A stretch of DNA of 64,000 bases, taken from assembly GCF_024499055.1 (NCBI RefSeq), contig NZ_CP071249.1, forward strand, positions 1,736,001-1,800,000, given 5' to 3'. This stretch comes from Turicibacter bilis. Lineage in GTDB: Bacteria; Bacillota_I; Bacilli_A; MOL361; Turicibacteraceae. Of this stretch, positions 38,874-48,389 are shown piece by piece. Numbering within the stretch: the stretch's first letter is position 1; each line of letters starts with the position of its first letter. Both the position numbers and the translations under genes were made by a program. The notes beneath the pieces were generated by a model, which was not told the origin of the DNA, searched no databases, and saw nothing but the letters and a program-made list of their open reading frames with translations.

Positions 38874-39813
38874 GTTTGGATATGATGAAGTCTATTTTAA
38901 TAAAATTCTCCTTCAAAATATCGAGAATGATCCCTTATTAAAACAGGATGACGCATTAAAAAAGGCGCTTTGCGAATTAGTTAGTCAGGGTGGAAAAAGA
39001 ATTCGCCCTCTCTTTTTATTAATGGCAACTGATTTAGGAAGTTATCCTAAGAAAGAAGACTGCTATTTAGCAGCCGTTGCGATTGAGTTACTTCATCTTT
39101 CTTCACTGATTCATGATGATATTATTGATCATTCTCCAATGAGACATAATGTACTTACCCTTCATGAACGCTATGGAGCTAAAGTAGCACTTAAACTAGG
39201 AAATTATACCTTAAATAAAAGTCTTGAACTTTTTTCTCACTTTGACAATCCAAGTCTTCATTTACAATTAGCACATACCATGAAGCAACTATGCTTAGGA
39301 GAGCTCAAACAAAAAGAGGACCTTTTTAACTTTAATCTTCAACTCGAGGATTATATTGAAAAAAGTCATCAAAAGACAGGAACTTTAATTTCTGTGAGTC
39401 TTGTCATTGGGGGACTAATTGCTCATTTATCAAATAATGAACTTGATGAACTATCAAAACTCGGTCATTCAATTGGAATTGCTTATCAATTAAAAGATGA
39501 TATTTCAGATTTTACAAGCCTCTCTTCAAGTCTTGGGAAACCCGTTGGTAATGATTTAAGACAAGGCATTATTACACTTCCAACGATTTTTGCTCTTGAG
39601 GATGATCTAATCAAAGAAGAGTTGATGTCATTACACTTGAACAAAGAATCATCTACCTTTGATTCACTTTGCAAACGAATTAATTCCGGACATTATATTC
39701 AACAATCAGAGGACGTTTGCCAATCTTATATTAATAACACATTGGCAATTATGAATAAACTTCCGAATTTGAAACCTAAGATGTCGTATTTAATTGAACT
39801 ACTATTTAATTAA
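38854..39813 (+). CDS. polyprenyl diphosphate synthase (HepT-like)
   Basis: An all-trans prenyltransferase, 319 aa, that extends farnesyl or geranyl diphosphate with IPP. The first Asp-rich motif is HDDIIDHSPMRH, the second LKDDISDF, and GGKRIRPLF is the IPP-binding block. Chain length cannot be fixed from sequence; a heptaprenyl product (menaquinone tail) would fit the HepS-like neighbour. GGAGGGG precedes two adjacent ATGs (38854, 38857). Translation is coupled to the preceding gene by overlap. Confidence 0.9.
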   Translation: MMGYLSKFGYDEVYFNKILLQNIENDPLLKQDDALKKALCELVSQGGKRIRPLFLLMATDLGSYPKKEDCYLAAVAIELLHLSSLIHDDIIDHSPMRHNVLTLHERYGAKVALKLGNYTLNKSLELFSHFDNPSLHLQLAHTMKQLCLGELKQKEDLFNFNLQLEDYIEKSHQKTGTLISVSLVIGGLIAHLSNNELDELSKLGHSIGIAYQLKDDISDFTSLSSSLGKPVGNDLRQGIITLPTIFALEDDLIKEELMSLHLNKESSTFDSLCKRINSGHYIQQSEDVCQSYINNTLAIMNKLPNLKPKMSYLIELLFN

Positions 39814-39830
39814 CCGAAAGGGAGAGTTAT

Positions 39831-40640
39831 ATGAGTTATAAAATGATTGTTTTAGATTTAGATGGAACATTAATGTCATCTAAAAATGAAATCTTACCAA
39901 AAACAAAAGAGGCGTTATTTAAAGCCCAAGAACAAGGTGTCATGATTGTATTAGCATCTGGTCGGCCAACTTATGGAATGGTGAAAGCTGCTAAAGAATT
40001 ACGATTAGATGAATATCCAGGTTATATCTTATCTTATAATGGTGGACGCATCATTTCAGTTCAAACAAATGAAATGATTTATGATGATTCCTTAACACCT
40101 GAGATTTGTCATGAATTATATGATTTATCTCGTGAAATGAACGTTAATATCATGGCTTACGAAGACGAGGCTATTATAACAGCTGATGATGATCAATATA
40201 TTCAAAAAGAAGCCCATATCAACGGAATACCAATCAATCGCGTTGAAAACTTTAAAGACTCAGTCACTTTCAACTCAGTCAAATGTTTATGCACAGCAGA
40301 ACCTGAGTATTTAGCTCAAGTTGAAATTAAAATGAAAGAACGTTTAGGAAATCGTTTAAGTATTACTCGTTCTCTTCCATTCTTCTTAGAGTTCATGCCT
40401 CAAAATATCAATAAAGCTTATTCATTACAAAAATTATTAGAGCATGTTGGATTAGATAAATCTCAATTAATCGCTTGTGGTGATGGATACAACGATTTAC
40501 CAATGATTGAATTTGCAGGTCTTGGAGTCGCAATGGGAAATGCAGTCGATGAAGTTAAAGCCGCTGCTAACTATGTTACTGCTACAAATGATGAAGATGG
40601 AATTGCTCAAGTAATCAAAAAATTTATTCTTAATAACTAA
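39831..40640 (+). CDS. HAD-superfamily Cof-type phosphatase
   Basis: A cytoplasmic phosphatase of HAD subfamily IIB, 269 aa. Motif I is LDLDGTLMSSKN with the nucleophile Asp; LASGRPTYGM is motif II. A cap domain occupies about 85-185. CGDGYNDLPMIEFAGLGVAMGNA holds motifs III-IV. Relatives dephosphorylate sugar phosphates, FMN or pyridoxal phosphate, so the substrate is open. AAAGGGAGAG precedes the ATG; it lies 17 nt after the synthetase gene. Confidence 0.92.
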   Translation: MSYKMIVLDLDGTLMSSKNEILPKTKEALFKAQEQGVMIVLASGRPTYGMVKAAKELRLDEYPGYILSYNGGRIISVQTNEMIYDDSLTPEICHELYDLSREMNVNIMAYEDEAIITADDDQYIQKEAHINGIPINRVENFKDSVTFNSVKCLCTAEPEYLAQVEIKMKERLGNRLSITRSLPFFLEFMPQNINKAYSLQKLLEHVGLDKSQLIACGDGYNDLPMIEFAGLGVAMGNAVDEVKAAANYVTATNDEDGIAQVIKKFILNN

Positions 40641-40669
40641 AAAAGATAATCTTCGGATTATCTTTTTTA
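40639..40669 (+). terminator. terminator after the HAD phosphatase gene
   Basis: AAAAAAGATAATC-TTCG-GATTATCTTTTTT, a perfect 13-bp stem with a UUCG loop, overlapping the stop codon. Confidence 0.95.
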
Positions 40670-40741
40670 GTTATTTTGTTCCTACTTAATTATCAAAAAA
40701 TGAATCTCTTTTTTATGCCAAAACCTCTTCTTTTTCTCCCC

Positions 40742-40769
40742 TTGAAAAATAATTGAAAGATGCTAAAAT
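40742..40769 (+). promoter_or_regulatory. predicted sigma-A promoter for the first rubrerythrin
   Basis: TTGAAA (40742-40747), 16-nt spacer, TAAAAT (40764-40769), about 35 nt before the ATG. No PerR box was recognised. Confidence 0.55.
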
Positions 40770-40801
40770 AACTGTGTAATTATTGTTTAGGGGGGAATTT
40801 C

Positions 40802-41344
40802 ATGAATAACTTAAAAGGATCAAAAACAGAAGAGAATTTATTAACTGCTTTTGCAGGAGAATCAATGGCGCGTAATAAATATACGTTCTATGCCTCTCAA
40901 GCTAAAAAAGAAGGATACGAGCAAATCGCTAATATCTTCTTAGAAACAGCTAACAATGAAAAAGAACACGCAAAATTGTGGTACAAATTACTTCATGATG
41001 GACAAGTCGCTGATACAATGACAAATTTAAAAAATGCTGCCGCTGGTGAACACGATGAGTGGACAGATATGTATGCTCGTTTTGCGCAAGTTGCTCGCGA
41101 AGAAGGGTTCAATCGTATCGCTGTGTTATTTGAAATGGTTGGAAAAATCGAAAAACACCATGAAGAACGTTATTTAAAATTAGTGCAAAATATTGAAGAA
41201 GGTCAAGTATTTGAACGCGAAGAAGAAGTTGCTTGGATTTGCTTAAATTGTGGACATATCCATTATGGAAAAAAAGCTCCTAAAGCATGTCCGGTATGCG
41301 CTCACCCAAAAGCTTATTTTGAGTTAAACTCAGAGAACTATTAA
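40802..41344 (+). CDS. rubrerythrin (copy 1)
   Basis: A non-haem iron peroxidase that detoxifies hydrogen peroxide in anaerobes, 180 aa. The ferritin-like diiron domain (about 1-140) has [23 protein letters not shown], the [16 protein letters not shown] helix and EKHHEERY. The C-terminal rubredoxin-like Fe(Cys)4 site is CLNCGHIHYGKKAPKACPVC. It is about 80% identical by eye to the next gene and has its own terminator. GGGGG precedes the ATG. Confidence 0.96.
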   Translation: MNNLKGSKTEENLLTAFAGESMARNKYTFYASQAKKEGYEQIANIFLETANNEKEHAKLWYKLLHDGQVADTMTNLKNAAAGEHDEWTDMYARFAQVAREEGFNRIAVLFEMVGKIEKHHEERYLKLVQNIEEGQVFEREEEVAWICLNCGHIHYGKKAPKACPVCAHPKAYFELNSENY

Positions 41345-41356
41345 TGAATCGTCTTA

Positions 41357-41386
41357 AGCTATCTCCACTATGGAGATAGCTTTTTA
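41357..41386 (+). terminator. terminator between the two rubrerythrin genes
   Basis: AGCTATCTCC-actat-GGAGATAGCT followed by TTTTAT. It shows that the paralogues are separate transcription units. Confidence 0.9.
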
Positions 41387-41469
41387 TATGGTTTCTATCA
41401 TTCGAACTTAAAACGGTCATAAACCAATGCTATAATTTACTCCTATATGAAATATATGGAGGGAATCTC

Positions 41470-42012
41470 ATGAGTAACTTAAAAGGTACTAAAACAGAAC
41501 AAAACTTAATGCATGCATTCGCTGGCGAGTCAATGGCTCGTAACAAATATACTTATTATGCAGCTAAAGCTAAGGAAGAAGGATATGAACAAATCGCAAA
41601 CATCTTCTTAGAAACAGCTCGTAATGAAATGGAACATGCAAAATTATGGTTCAAATTATTACATGAAGGTGAAATTGCAGATACAATGACAAACTTAAAA
41701 GATGCTGCTGCTGGTGAAAATGATGAGTGGACAGATATGTATGCAACATTCGCTCAAACTGCTCGCGAAGAAGGATTCAACCGTGTAGCTGCTTTATTCG
41801 ATATGGTGGGAAAAATTGAAAAACACCATGAAGAGCGTTATTTACAATTATTAAAAAATATTGAAGAAGGTCAAGTATTCGAACGTGAAGAAGAAGTTGC
41901 TTGGGTATGTCAAGAATGTGGACACATTCATTTCGGGAAAAAGGCGCCGAAAGTATGTCCAGTTTGCTCATACGATCAAGCACACTTCGAAATCCGTTCA
42001 GAAAACTACTAA
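41470..42012 (+). CDS. rubrerythrin (copy 2)
   Basis: A tandem paralogue of the preceding gene with the same 180-aa length and domain order. [33 protein letters not shown] and the rubredoxin site [20 protein letters not shown] keep all diiron and Fe(Cys)4 ligands. TATAAT near 41430 and a GGAGGG site show independent expression. Two active copies suggest differential expression or dosage for peroxide defence. Confidence 0.96.
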   Translation: MSNLKGTKTEQNLMHAFAGESMARNKYTYYAAKAKEEGYEQIANIFLETARNEMEHAKLWFKLLHEGEIADTMTNLKDAAAGENDEWTDMYATFAQTAREEGFNRVAALFDMVGKIEKHHEERYLQLLKNIEEGQVFEREEEVAWVCQECGHIHFGKKAPKVCPVCSYDQAHFEIRSENY

Positions 42013-42018
42013 TCTCTT

Positions 42019-42042
42019 AAAGAGCCGAAAGGCTCTTTTTAT
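42019..42042 (+). terminator. terminator of rubrerythrin copy 2
   Basis: AAAGAGCC-gaaa-GGCTCTTT with a GNRA loop and a T-run ending TTTTTATT. Confidence 0.9.
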
Positions 42043-42058
42043 TATGGGAAAATAAAAG

Positions 42059-42088
42059 TGTGGATAACTCCAAATGAAGTTATCCACA
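42059..42088. repeat. palindrome of two facing DnaA-box sequences
   Basis: TGTGGATAA (42059-42067) and TTATCCACA (42080-42088) are perfect DnaA-box matches in inverted orientation and form a hairpin with 10-bp arms and an 8-nt centre. It lies in the gap between two convergent genes (copy 2 rubrerythrin and pflA), 42047-42255, which otherwise holds only the pflA terminator. No T-run follows, so a terminator role is unlikely. Confidence 0.55.
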
Positions 42089-42213
42089 ACTCACTCTTTT
42101 TTATAATCGGATCTATATTAAACTCGAATATAGGTTATCAATAGAAATGGTAAAGTTTTTTAATGTCATAAAAATTTTACTGCTTCTTCTCTATTCATAC
42201 TGTTGTTGCCTAC

Positions 42214-42249
42214 AAAAAAAACTAGCCTCCAAAAAGGGAAGCTAGTTTT
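42214..42249 (-). terminator. pflA terminator
   Basis: AAAACTAGC...GCTAGTTTT stem with a purine-rich loop; on the minus strand TTTTTTTGTA follows. It lies just past the pflA stop. Confidence 0.88.
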
Positions 42250-42255
42250 AAAAGA

Positions 42256-42996
42256 TTAGATAGCTTTACCAAGAATCTCTTCTGCATGTTTAACAAGTTC
42301 GTCACTTGGTGGGAGTTGTCCATCTAACGGATAATCATATCCGAGTTGTTTCCACTTGTATTCACCCATACTGTGATATGGTAAAACTTCAATTTTTTTA
42401 ACGGTTTTCAGAGTTTTGATGTATTCGGCAGTTTTTTGTAAATCATCTTCGTCATCTGTTAATCCTGGTACAAGAACTCGGCGGATCCACATTGGAATGC
42501 CTGCATCAGAGACTAGATGACCAAATTCTAATATGTGTGCGTTGTCTTTTCCTGTTAATTGTTTATGCTTTTGTGCATCAAACATTTTAATATCAAGCAT
42601 TAGCATGTCAGTAACAGCTAATAACTCTTTTAATTGTTGTTTACGTTCCTCAGTATTGAACTTTAAATCACCTGAAGTATCAATGTTAGTATGAATGCCA
42701 TGTTTTTTACACTCTTTAAATAATTCAGTCACGAATTCCATCTGTAATAAAGGTTCTCCACCACTTACCGTGATCCCTCCACCTGAGGCATCGAAAAACT
42801 CTTTATACTTCACTAATTCTGACACAATTTCAGAAACTTCCGTTACTTTTCCTTCTTTCATTTTCCATGAATCAGGATTGTGGCAATATGCGCATCGGAG
42901 TCCGCACCCTTGGACAAAGACAATAAATCTAAGTCCTGGGCCATCAACTGTTCCGAAAGATTCTACTGAGTGTACATATCCATTCATACTAATCAC
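42256..42996 (-). CDS. pflA: pyruvate formate-lyase activating enzyme
   Basis: A radical-SAM enzyme that installs the glycyl radical on PflB. The cluster motif is CGLRCAYCHNP (CxxxCxxC) near residue 30. GGGITVSGGEPLLQ is the SAM-binding GGE block. VLPYHSMGEYKW near the C-terminus is the family ending. The length is 246 aa. It is downstream of pflB with a 22-nt gap in the usual pflB-pflA order. It functions only without oxygen. Confidence 0.97.
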   Translation of the reverse strand: MISMNGYVHSVESFGTVDGPGLRFIVFVQGCGLRCAYCHNPDSWKMKEGKVTEVSEIVSELVKYKEFFDASGGGITVSGGEPLLQMEFVTELFKECKKHGIHTNIDTSGDLKFNTEERKQQLKELLAVTDMLMLDIKMFDAQKHKQLTGKDNAHILEFGHLVSDAGIPMWIRRVLVPGLTDDEDDLQKTAEYIKTLKTVKKIEVLPYHSMGEYKWKQLGYDYPLDGQLPPSDELVKHAEEILGKAI

Positions 42997-43018
42997 CTTA
43001 TCTTCTCTTATTCACAAA

Positions 43019-45244
43019 TTACATTTTTTCGTGCATTGTACGATTGATGACGTCTAATTGTTGAGCACGTGTTAACTTAATGAAGTTTACAGCGTATCCT
43101 GATACACGAATTGTTAATTGTGGGTATTTCTCTGGGTGTTCCATTGCATCTAATAAAGTATCACGGTTAAATACGTTGATATTTAAGTGGTGACCTTTTT
43201 TAGCAACATAAGCATCCATGATTGCTACTAAGTTTTTGTTACGTTCTTCATCTGTACGTCCTAATGATTTAGGTACTAATGAGAATGTATTTGAGATACC
43301 ATCTTGTGCAGATTCAAATGGTAACTTCGCTACTGATGACATTGAAGCGATTGCTCCGTGAGAGTCACGTCCGTGCATTGGGTTTGCACCTGGTGCAAAT
43401 GGTTCACCTTCTTTACGCCCACATGGAGTTGTTCCTGTTTTCTTACCGTATACAACGTTTGATGTGATAGTTAAGATAGATTGAGTTTGTAATTTTGCAC
43501 GATATGGTTTATGTTTACGGATTTTTGTCATGAATGATGACATAACGTCTACTGCGATTTGGTCTACGCGATCATCATTATTTCCGTATTTAGGGAAGTC
43601 TCCTTCAACTTCGAAGTCAACTGCAATACCGAATTCATCACGGATTGGTTTAACTTTTGCATATTTGATAGCTGATAATGAGTCAGCTACTACTGATAAT
43701 CCAGCGATACCTGTTGCTGAAACGCGTTCTGCATCTGTATCGTGTAATGCCATTTCAATACGCTCATAGCTATATTTGTCATGCATATAGTGGATGATAT
43801 TTAATGTATTAACATATAAATCTGCTAACCATTCCATTACTTCATCGTAACGTTCCATTACTTTGTTGTAATCTAATACTTCATCAGTAATTGGTGCCCA
43901 GTGTGGTCCAACTTGTACTTTAGACTTTTCATCTTTACCACCGTTGATTGCATATAATAATGCTTTTGCTAAGTTAGCACGCGCACCGAAGAATTGTAAT
44001 TGTTTACCAACTTTCATTGGTGATACACAACATGCGATTGCATAGTCATCACCGTAGATTGGGCGCATGATGTCATCATTTTCATATTGGATAGCTGAAG
44101 TTTTGATTGACATTTTTGCACAGTATTCTTTGAATCCTTGAGGTAATTTAGTTGACCATAATACTGTTAAGTTTGGTTCTGGAGCTGGTCCTAAGTTATC
44201 TAATGTGTGTAATACACGGAATGAGTTTTTAGTTACTAATGGGAATCCATCAGTTGACATACCAGCAATTGATTCAGTTACCCAAGTTGGATCTCCTGAG
44301 AATAATTCATTGTAATCTGGAGTACGAGAGAATTTAACTAAACGTAATTTCATTACGAAGTGGTCCATAATCTCTTGTGCTTCTTCTTCAGTGATTACAC
44401 CGTTTTGTAAGTCACGCTCAATGTAGATATCTAAGAATGTAGAAGTACGTCCTAAAGACATCGCAGCACCATTTTGCTCTTTAATTGCAGCTAAGTATCC
44501 GAAGTATAACCATTGAACTGCTTCTTTAGCAGTTGTTGCTGGTTTAGAGATATCGAAACCATGTTTTGCTGCCATTTGTTTTAATTCATTTAAAGCACGG
44601 TATTGTTCAGAGATTTCTTCGCGTAAACGAATGTTTTCTTCATCCATGACACGTGAAGTGTTGTTATGGTCTTTTAATTTTTCAGCCATTAAACGATCTA
44701 CCCCGTATAAAGCAACACGACGGTAGTCTCCGATAATACGTCCACGTCCGTAAGCATCTGGTAATCCTGTGATAACACCTGATTTACGAGCTGCACGAAT
44801 TTCTGGAGTGTAAGCATCGAATACACCTTGGTTATGTGTTTTACGGTATTCAGTGAAGATATGAGATACTTCTGGATCTACATGGAATCCATAAGATTCA
44901 GCAGCTTTTTCAGCCATACGAATTCCACCGAATGGTTGTAATGAACGTTTGAATGGTTTGTCAGTTTGGAAACCAACGATTTGTTCTAAATCTTTATTTA
45001 AATATCCTGGTTCATGAGAAGTAATTGTAGATACGATTTTTGTATCTAAGTCTAAAACTCCGCCAGCTTCACGCTCAGCTTTAGTTAACTCCATTACTTG
45101 TTCCCATAATTTTGTTGTTGCTTCAGTTGGTCCTGCTAAGAAAGAGTCGTCTCCTTCATAAACAGTGATGTTTTGATTGATAAAGTCACGCACATCAATT
45201 TTTTCTTGCCATTCTGTACCTTTAAAGCCTTGCCAAGCTTCCAT
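43019..45244 (-). CDS. pflB: pyruvate formate-lyase
   Basis: Converts pyruvate + CoA to acetyl-CoA + formate in anaerobic fermentation. The 741-aa glycyl-radical enzyme has the twin active-site cysteines in IACCVSPM and the C-terminal radical loop [26 protein letters not shown] and [22 protein letters not shown] fit the family. Its products link to Pta (acetyl-CoA) and Fhs (formate) in this window. AAGGAGG precedes the ATG. Confidence 0.98.
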   Translation of the reverse strand: MEAWQGFKGTEWQEKIDVRDFINQNITVYEGDDSFLAGPTEATTKLWEQVMELTKAEREAGGVLDLDTKIVSTITSHEPGYLNKDLEQIVGFQTDKPFKRSLQPFGGIRMAEKAAESYGFHVDPEVSHIFTEYRKTHNQGVFDAYTPEIRAARKSGVITGLPDAYGRGRIIGDYRRVALYGVDRLMAEKLKDHNNTSRVMDEENIRLREEISEQYRALNELKQMAAKHGFDISKPATTAKEAVQWLYFGYLAAIKEQNGAAMSLGRTSTFLDIYIERDLQNGVITEEEAQEIMDHFVMKLRLVKFSRTPDYNELFSGDPTWVTESIAGMSTDGFPLVTKNSFRVLHTLDNLGPAPEPNLTVLWSTKLPQGFKEYCAKMSIKTSAIQYENDDIMRPIYGDDYAIACCVSPMKVGKQLQFFGARANLAKALLYAINGGKDEKSKVQVGPHWAPITDEVLDYNKVMERYDEVMEWLADLYVNTLNIIHYMHDKYSYERIEMALHDTDAERVSATGIAGLSVVADSLSAIKYAKVKPIRDEFGIAVDFEVEGDFPKYGNNDDRVDQIAVDVMSSFMTKIRKHKPYRAKLQTQSILTITSNVVYGKKTGTTPCGRKEGEPFAPGANPMHGRDSHGAIASMSSVAKLPFESAQDGISNTFSLVPKSLGRTDEERNKNLVAIMDAYVAKKGHHLNINVFNRDTLLDAMEHPEKYPQLTIRVSGYAVNFIKLTRAQQLDVINRTMHEKM

Positions 45245-45310
45245 GATAGTTCCTCCTTATAGTTCTCTTAAGAACCGCTCTCTGAAATTTCAAATCTTAT
45301 TGTTACCATA

Positions 45311-45395
45311 ATTTTACAACAAGATTCCTCCCTTTGTAAAGGGTTTTCACTATACGAACATAACATTTAATAACTCCCCTTAAACGTTATAACGT
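45311..45395 (-). promoter_or_regulatory. pflB promoter region with a 12-bp palindrome
   Basis: On the minus strand TTTACA (45340-45335), an 18-nt spacer and TAAAAT (45316-45311) form a plausible promoter about 65 nt upstream of pflB. Further upstream, ACGTTATAACGT at 45384-45395 is a perfect palindrome and a candidate regulator site. It does not match the Rex, Fnr or CcpA consensus well. The remaining 45396-45569 is AT-rich and shows nothing else. Confidence 0.4.
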
Positions 45396-45569
45396 ATATA
45401 TCTTTTACAGTTATTATTATATTTCCAACACTGGAAAAAATCAACTTATATACATTAATTTTTTAAAATATTTTTATTTTTTTCTAATATAAGGAGTTAC
45501 GCTTACAATCTTATGGATAATTTACCAATATAATATAGGAAATAAAGATAAAATCCTAATTTTGATATT

Positions 45570-45609
45570 AAAAAAAGATATCTCTTTCCTAATAAAATAA
45601 AGCGTATCT
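45570..45609 (-). terminator. mntP terminator
   Basis: On the minus strand AGATAcgCTT pairs imperfectly with AAGagaTATCT, followed by TTTTTTT. A weak stem but a good U-tract just past mntP. Confidence 0.6.
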
Positions 45610-45623
45610 GCTACTGATTGTAA

Positions 45624-46205
45624 TCAAAAAAATAAGGCATTAACTCCTAGTAAAATAATCATAACTCCCCCAAGGATGTTTGCTTTATTTCCTATCATAT
45701 GCCCTAATGTTTTTCCAAAGGTTGATCCTATATAGGAAAATAAAAATGCAATAGTTGCTATGACAATAGTAGCCAGAATTAATTGTTCATAAATTAACCC
45801 GTAAGTAATCCCCGCTGCTAAAGCATCGATACTTGTCGCTATCCCAAACATCGCAAGTAACTTTAAGGATAAATCTTTTTTTTTATTGAAGCCCATCTCA
45901 TGAGATTCAATATATTCTTCTTTCGAGCTTTCAAAAGCTTCTTTTAACATTCTAACACCTAATATAATTAAAATCACACCAGCGATTAAATGATTATACG
46001 TCGTGATTTCTCCACTAACAAACTTTAATGAAACAATTCCAATGACAAATAACAGACCTTGAAAAAAGCCAAAACTAATGGATACTTTAAGACGATCTCT
46101 CACTGTATGGGCTAATCCATCCATTCCTAATGTAATAGCAACCGCAAATGCATCCATAGCTAATGCAACTGACATTATCATGATAACTACTAAATATTCT
46201 TTCAA
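45624..46205 (-). CDS. mntP: manganese efflux pump MntP
   Basis: Exports Mn2+ from the cytoplasm. The 193-aa protein has six hydrophobic segments arranged as two related halves. Conserved acidic residues lie in membrane segments: MSVALAMDAFAVAI in the first and GIATSIDALAAGI in the second half. A cytoplasmic charged loop (ESSKEEYIES) links the halves. The start is TTG, 7 nt after GGGGTG. No yybP-ykoY manganese riboswitch was found upstream. Confidence 0.93.
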   Translation of the reverse strand: MKEYLVVIMIMSVALAMDAFAVAITLGMDGLAHTVRDRLKVSISFGFFQGLLFVIGIVSLKFVSGEITTYNHLIAGVILIILGVRMLKEAFESSKEEYIESHEMGFNKKKDLSLKLLAMFGIATSIDALAAGITYGLIYEQLILATIVIATIAFLFSYIGSTFGKTLGHMIGNKANILGGVMIILLGVNALFF

Positions 46206-46410
46206 CGATTCTCACCCCAACTTTAGTTTCCTTTTATCTTTACATCTTATCGAAATGATTACAAATATATGATTAAAATTTTTCTATCTCATATTATCCC
46301 TATATAAGACTTAATAACTGTGGCCTGTTTGTGGAAAAAAATAATTGACTTTCCATAAATAGGATTTATAATAGTTATTAAGATTTACAATTTTATACAA
46401 CTTAACAAAC

Positions 46411-46512
46411 TCTTATCACGAGAGGCGGAGGGACAGGCCCGATGATGCCCGGCAACCAATCAGTCATGATACGGTGCCAATTCCTGCAGACATTGTCTGA
46501 AAGATAAGGGAA
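46411..46512 (+). promoter_or_regulatory. SAM-I (S-box) riboswitch of metNIQ
   Basis: TCTTATCACGAGAGGCGGAG is the P1 5' strand plus the kink-turn-forming core. GATGATGCCCGGCAACC, CGGTGCCAATTCCTGCAG and the closing GAAAGATAAGG follow in the canonical order. High SAM is predicted to favour the terminator just downstream and stop methionine uptake. The flanking 46206-46410 is AT-rich without an ORF. Confidence 0.97.
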
Positions 46513-46542
46513 AGTGTGATCTACATATAAATTATGTAATAC

Positions 46543-46577
46543 ACCTTTCTGCTTATCGAAGTAGAAAGGTTTTTTTA
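46543..46577 (+). terminator. S-box expression-platform terminator
   Basis: ACCTTTCT...AGAAAGGT stem followed by TTTTTTTAT, 30 nt after the aptamer and about 57 nt before metN. Confidence 0.95.
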
Positions 46578-46633
46578 TTTCATAAATAAGAAAATTGTAG
46601 CATCTGATTAAGAGAACGAAAGGGGAGAATTTC

Positions 46634-47647
46634 ATGATTGTTCTTAATCAAATAAAAAAAATATTTAATACGAATTCTGGATGTGTCACTGCTGTAGATT
46701 CGGTTAACTTATCTATCCGAAAAGGGGAAATATTCGGAATTATCGGTTACAGTGGGGCTGGAAAAAGTACACTAATTCGAATGTTAAACTTACTGGAACG
46801 TCCAACTGAAGGGACAGTTACCATTGATGGGAAAGATTTAACTCAAATCTCCTCTAAAGAGCTTCGATTAGCTCGACAACAAATTGGAATGGTCTTTCAA
46901 CACTTTAATTTACTCTGGTCACGTACGGTATTTGAAAATATCGCCTTCTCACTTGAGATTGCAGGGGTAAAAAAAGAAGAAATCAAGCCACAAGTTTTAG
47001 AACTTATTCAATTAGTTGGTTTAAGTGGAAAAGAAGACAATTATCCCTCTCAATTGAGTGGTGGACAAAAACAACGCGTTGGGATTGCACGTGCATTGGC
47101 TAACAATCCTAAAGTTCTACTTTGTGATGAAGCCACTTCAGCCCTTGATCCGCAAACAACAGATGAAATTTTAGATTTACTTGTTCAAATTAATAAAAAA
47201 TATAACTTAACTATTGTTCTAATCACACATGAAATGCATGTGATTCAAAAAATTTGTCATCATGTGGCGATTATGGAAAGTGGGCGTATCGTTGAACAAG
47301 GAGATGTCTTAACGGTTTTCTCTAATCCTCAGCATCCAGTTACTGAACGTTTCGTTAAACAAGTAGCGAGTGAAGATGACTCAATTGAGACGGTCGAACA
47401 TCTAATTAAAAAGTTCCCTAAAGGAAAAATTGTTCTTCTGAAATATCTAAAAGAAAAAGCAGAACAACCTTTCATCACAAACGTTATTCGTAACTACCAA
47501 GTGGACATTAATATTATTCAAGGAAAGGTCGTACAAACTCAAGAGGGTGGCTACGGTTCTCTTTATGTTCAACTTACGGGTCTAGAAATCATTCCAGCTC
47601 TTAATTATTTAAAAGAAGTTGGGGTAGAAGTTGAGGTGATTTCATAA
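46634..47647 (+). CDS. metN: methionine ABC transporter ATP-binding protein
   Basis: The ATPase of the high-affinity methionine importer, 337 aa. Walker A is GYSGAGKST, the Q-loop MVFQHFNLLWSR, the signature LSGGQKQRVGIARAL, Walker B LLCDEATSALD, and the switch His lies in LITHEMHV. The C-terminal ~80 residues form the NIL/ACT-like domain that binds methionine and inhibits transport. Its stop overlaps the metI start by one base. It is controlled by the S-box upstream. Confidence 0.97.
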   Translation: MIVLNQIKKIFNTNSGCVTAVDSVNLSIRKGEIFGIIGYSGAGKSTLIRMLNLLERPTEGTVTIDGKDLTQISSKELRLARQQIGMVFQHFNLLWSRTVFENIAFSLEIAGVKKEEIKPQVLELIQLVGLSGKEDNYPSQLSGGQKQRVGIARALANNPKVLLCDEATSALDPQTTDEILDLLVQINKKYNLTIVLITHEMHVIQKICHHVAIMESGRIVEQGDVLTVFSNPQHPVTERFVKQVASEDDSIETVEHLIKKFPKGKIVLLKYLKEKAEQPFITNVIRNYQVDINIIQGKVVQTQEGGYGSLYVQLTGLEIIPALNYLKEVGVEVEVIS

Positions 47648-48315
47648 TGTTTTTATTATTACTACCAAATGTCAAATGGGATAAAATGTTCTCGGCAACG
47701 CTTGAAACATTATATATGACTGCTATCGCAGGTATCTTCGTCTTTATTTTAGGATTAATTATCGGGTTAGTCTTATTTTTAACAGCACCGAATCAACTCT
47801 TAGAAAATAAATGGATTAATCGTGTTTTATCAGCATTTGTTAACATTTTTCGTTCAATTCCATTTGTCATTTTAATCATTCTTTTGTTAAACTTTACAAA
47901 ATTCTTAGTTGGGACGGTCCTTGGGCCGAATGCAGCCCTACCAGCTTTAATTATAGGAGCCGCTCCTTTCTATGGGCGTCTTGTTGAAATCGCGCTTCGC
48001 GAAATTGATAAAGGTGTCATAGAAGCTTCCATTGCAATGGGAGCTTCACTTTGGACGATTATTCGAAAAGTCCTCATTCCTGAAAGCTTACCTGCTTTAG
48101 TTTCAGGAATTACGGTTACAACGATCTCACTTGTTGGATATACAGCAATGGCTGGTGTTATCGGTGCAGGTGGTCTTGGAAATCTAGCTTACTTAGATGG
48201 ATTCCAACGTCATCGATTTGACGTTGTTTTTGTAGCAACCGTCATTATTTTAGTAATTGTCTTTGTGATTCAGTTTATCGGAGATATGATCACTAAACAA
48301 ATTGACAAACGTTAA
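47647..48315 (+). CDS. metI: methionine ABC transporter permease
   Basis: A membrane permease of 222 aa with five predicted hydrophobic segments. The cytoplasmic EAA-like coupling loop reads IEASIAMGASLWTIIRKVLIPES. NIFRSIPFVILI is typical of MetI. It forms the channel with MetN and receives methionine from MetQ. Translation is probably coupled to metN through the one-base TAATG overlap. Confidence 0.96.
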   Translation: MFLLLLPNVKWDKMFSATLETLYMTAIAGIFVFILGLIIGLVLFLTAPNQLLENKWINRVLSAFVNIFRSIPFVILIILLLNFTKFLVGTVLGPNAALPALIIGAAPFYGRLVEIALREIDKGVIEASIAMGASLWTIIRKVLIPESLPALVSGITVTTISLVGYTAMAGVIGAGGLGNLAYLDGFQRHRFDVVFVATVIILVIVFVIQFIGDMITKQIDKR

Positions 48316-48371
48316 TAAAAACTATTTATTCAGTTAAATCCTTAATCAGTTGATTAAGATTTATATATCAC

Positions 48372-48389
48372 TCGTTGGGGAAAACGAGC
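48372..48389 (+). other. hairpin in the metI-metQ gap
   Basis: CTCGTT-ggggaa-AACGAG forms a 6-bp stem in the 107-nt gap. No T-run follows. It may protect the metQ segment of the mRNA, as intercistronic hairpins often do for binding-protein genes. Confidence 0.35.

Noticed and set aside
46206-46410. yybP-ykoY manganese riboswitch upstream of mntP
   Set aside because: The characteristic paired internal loops could not be found on the minus strand.
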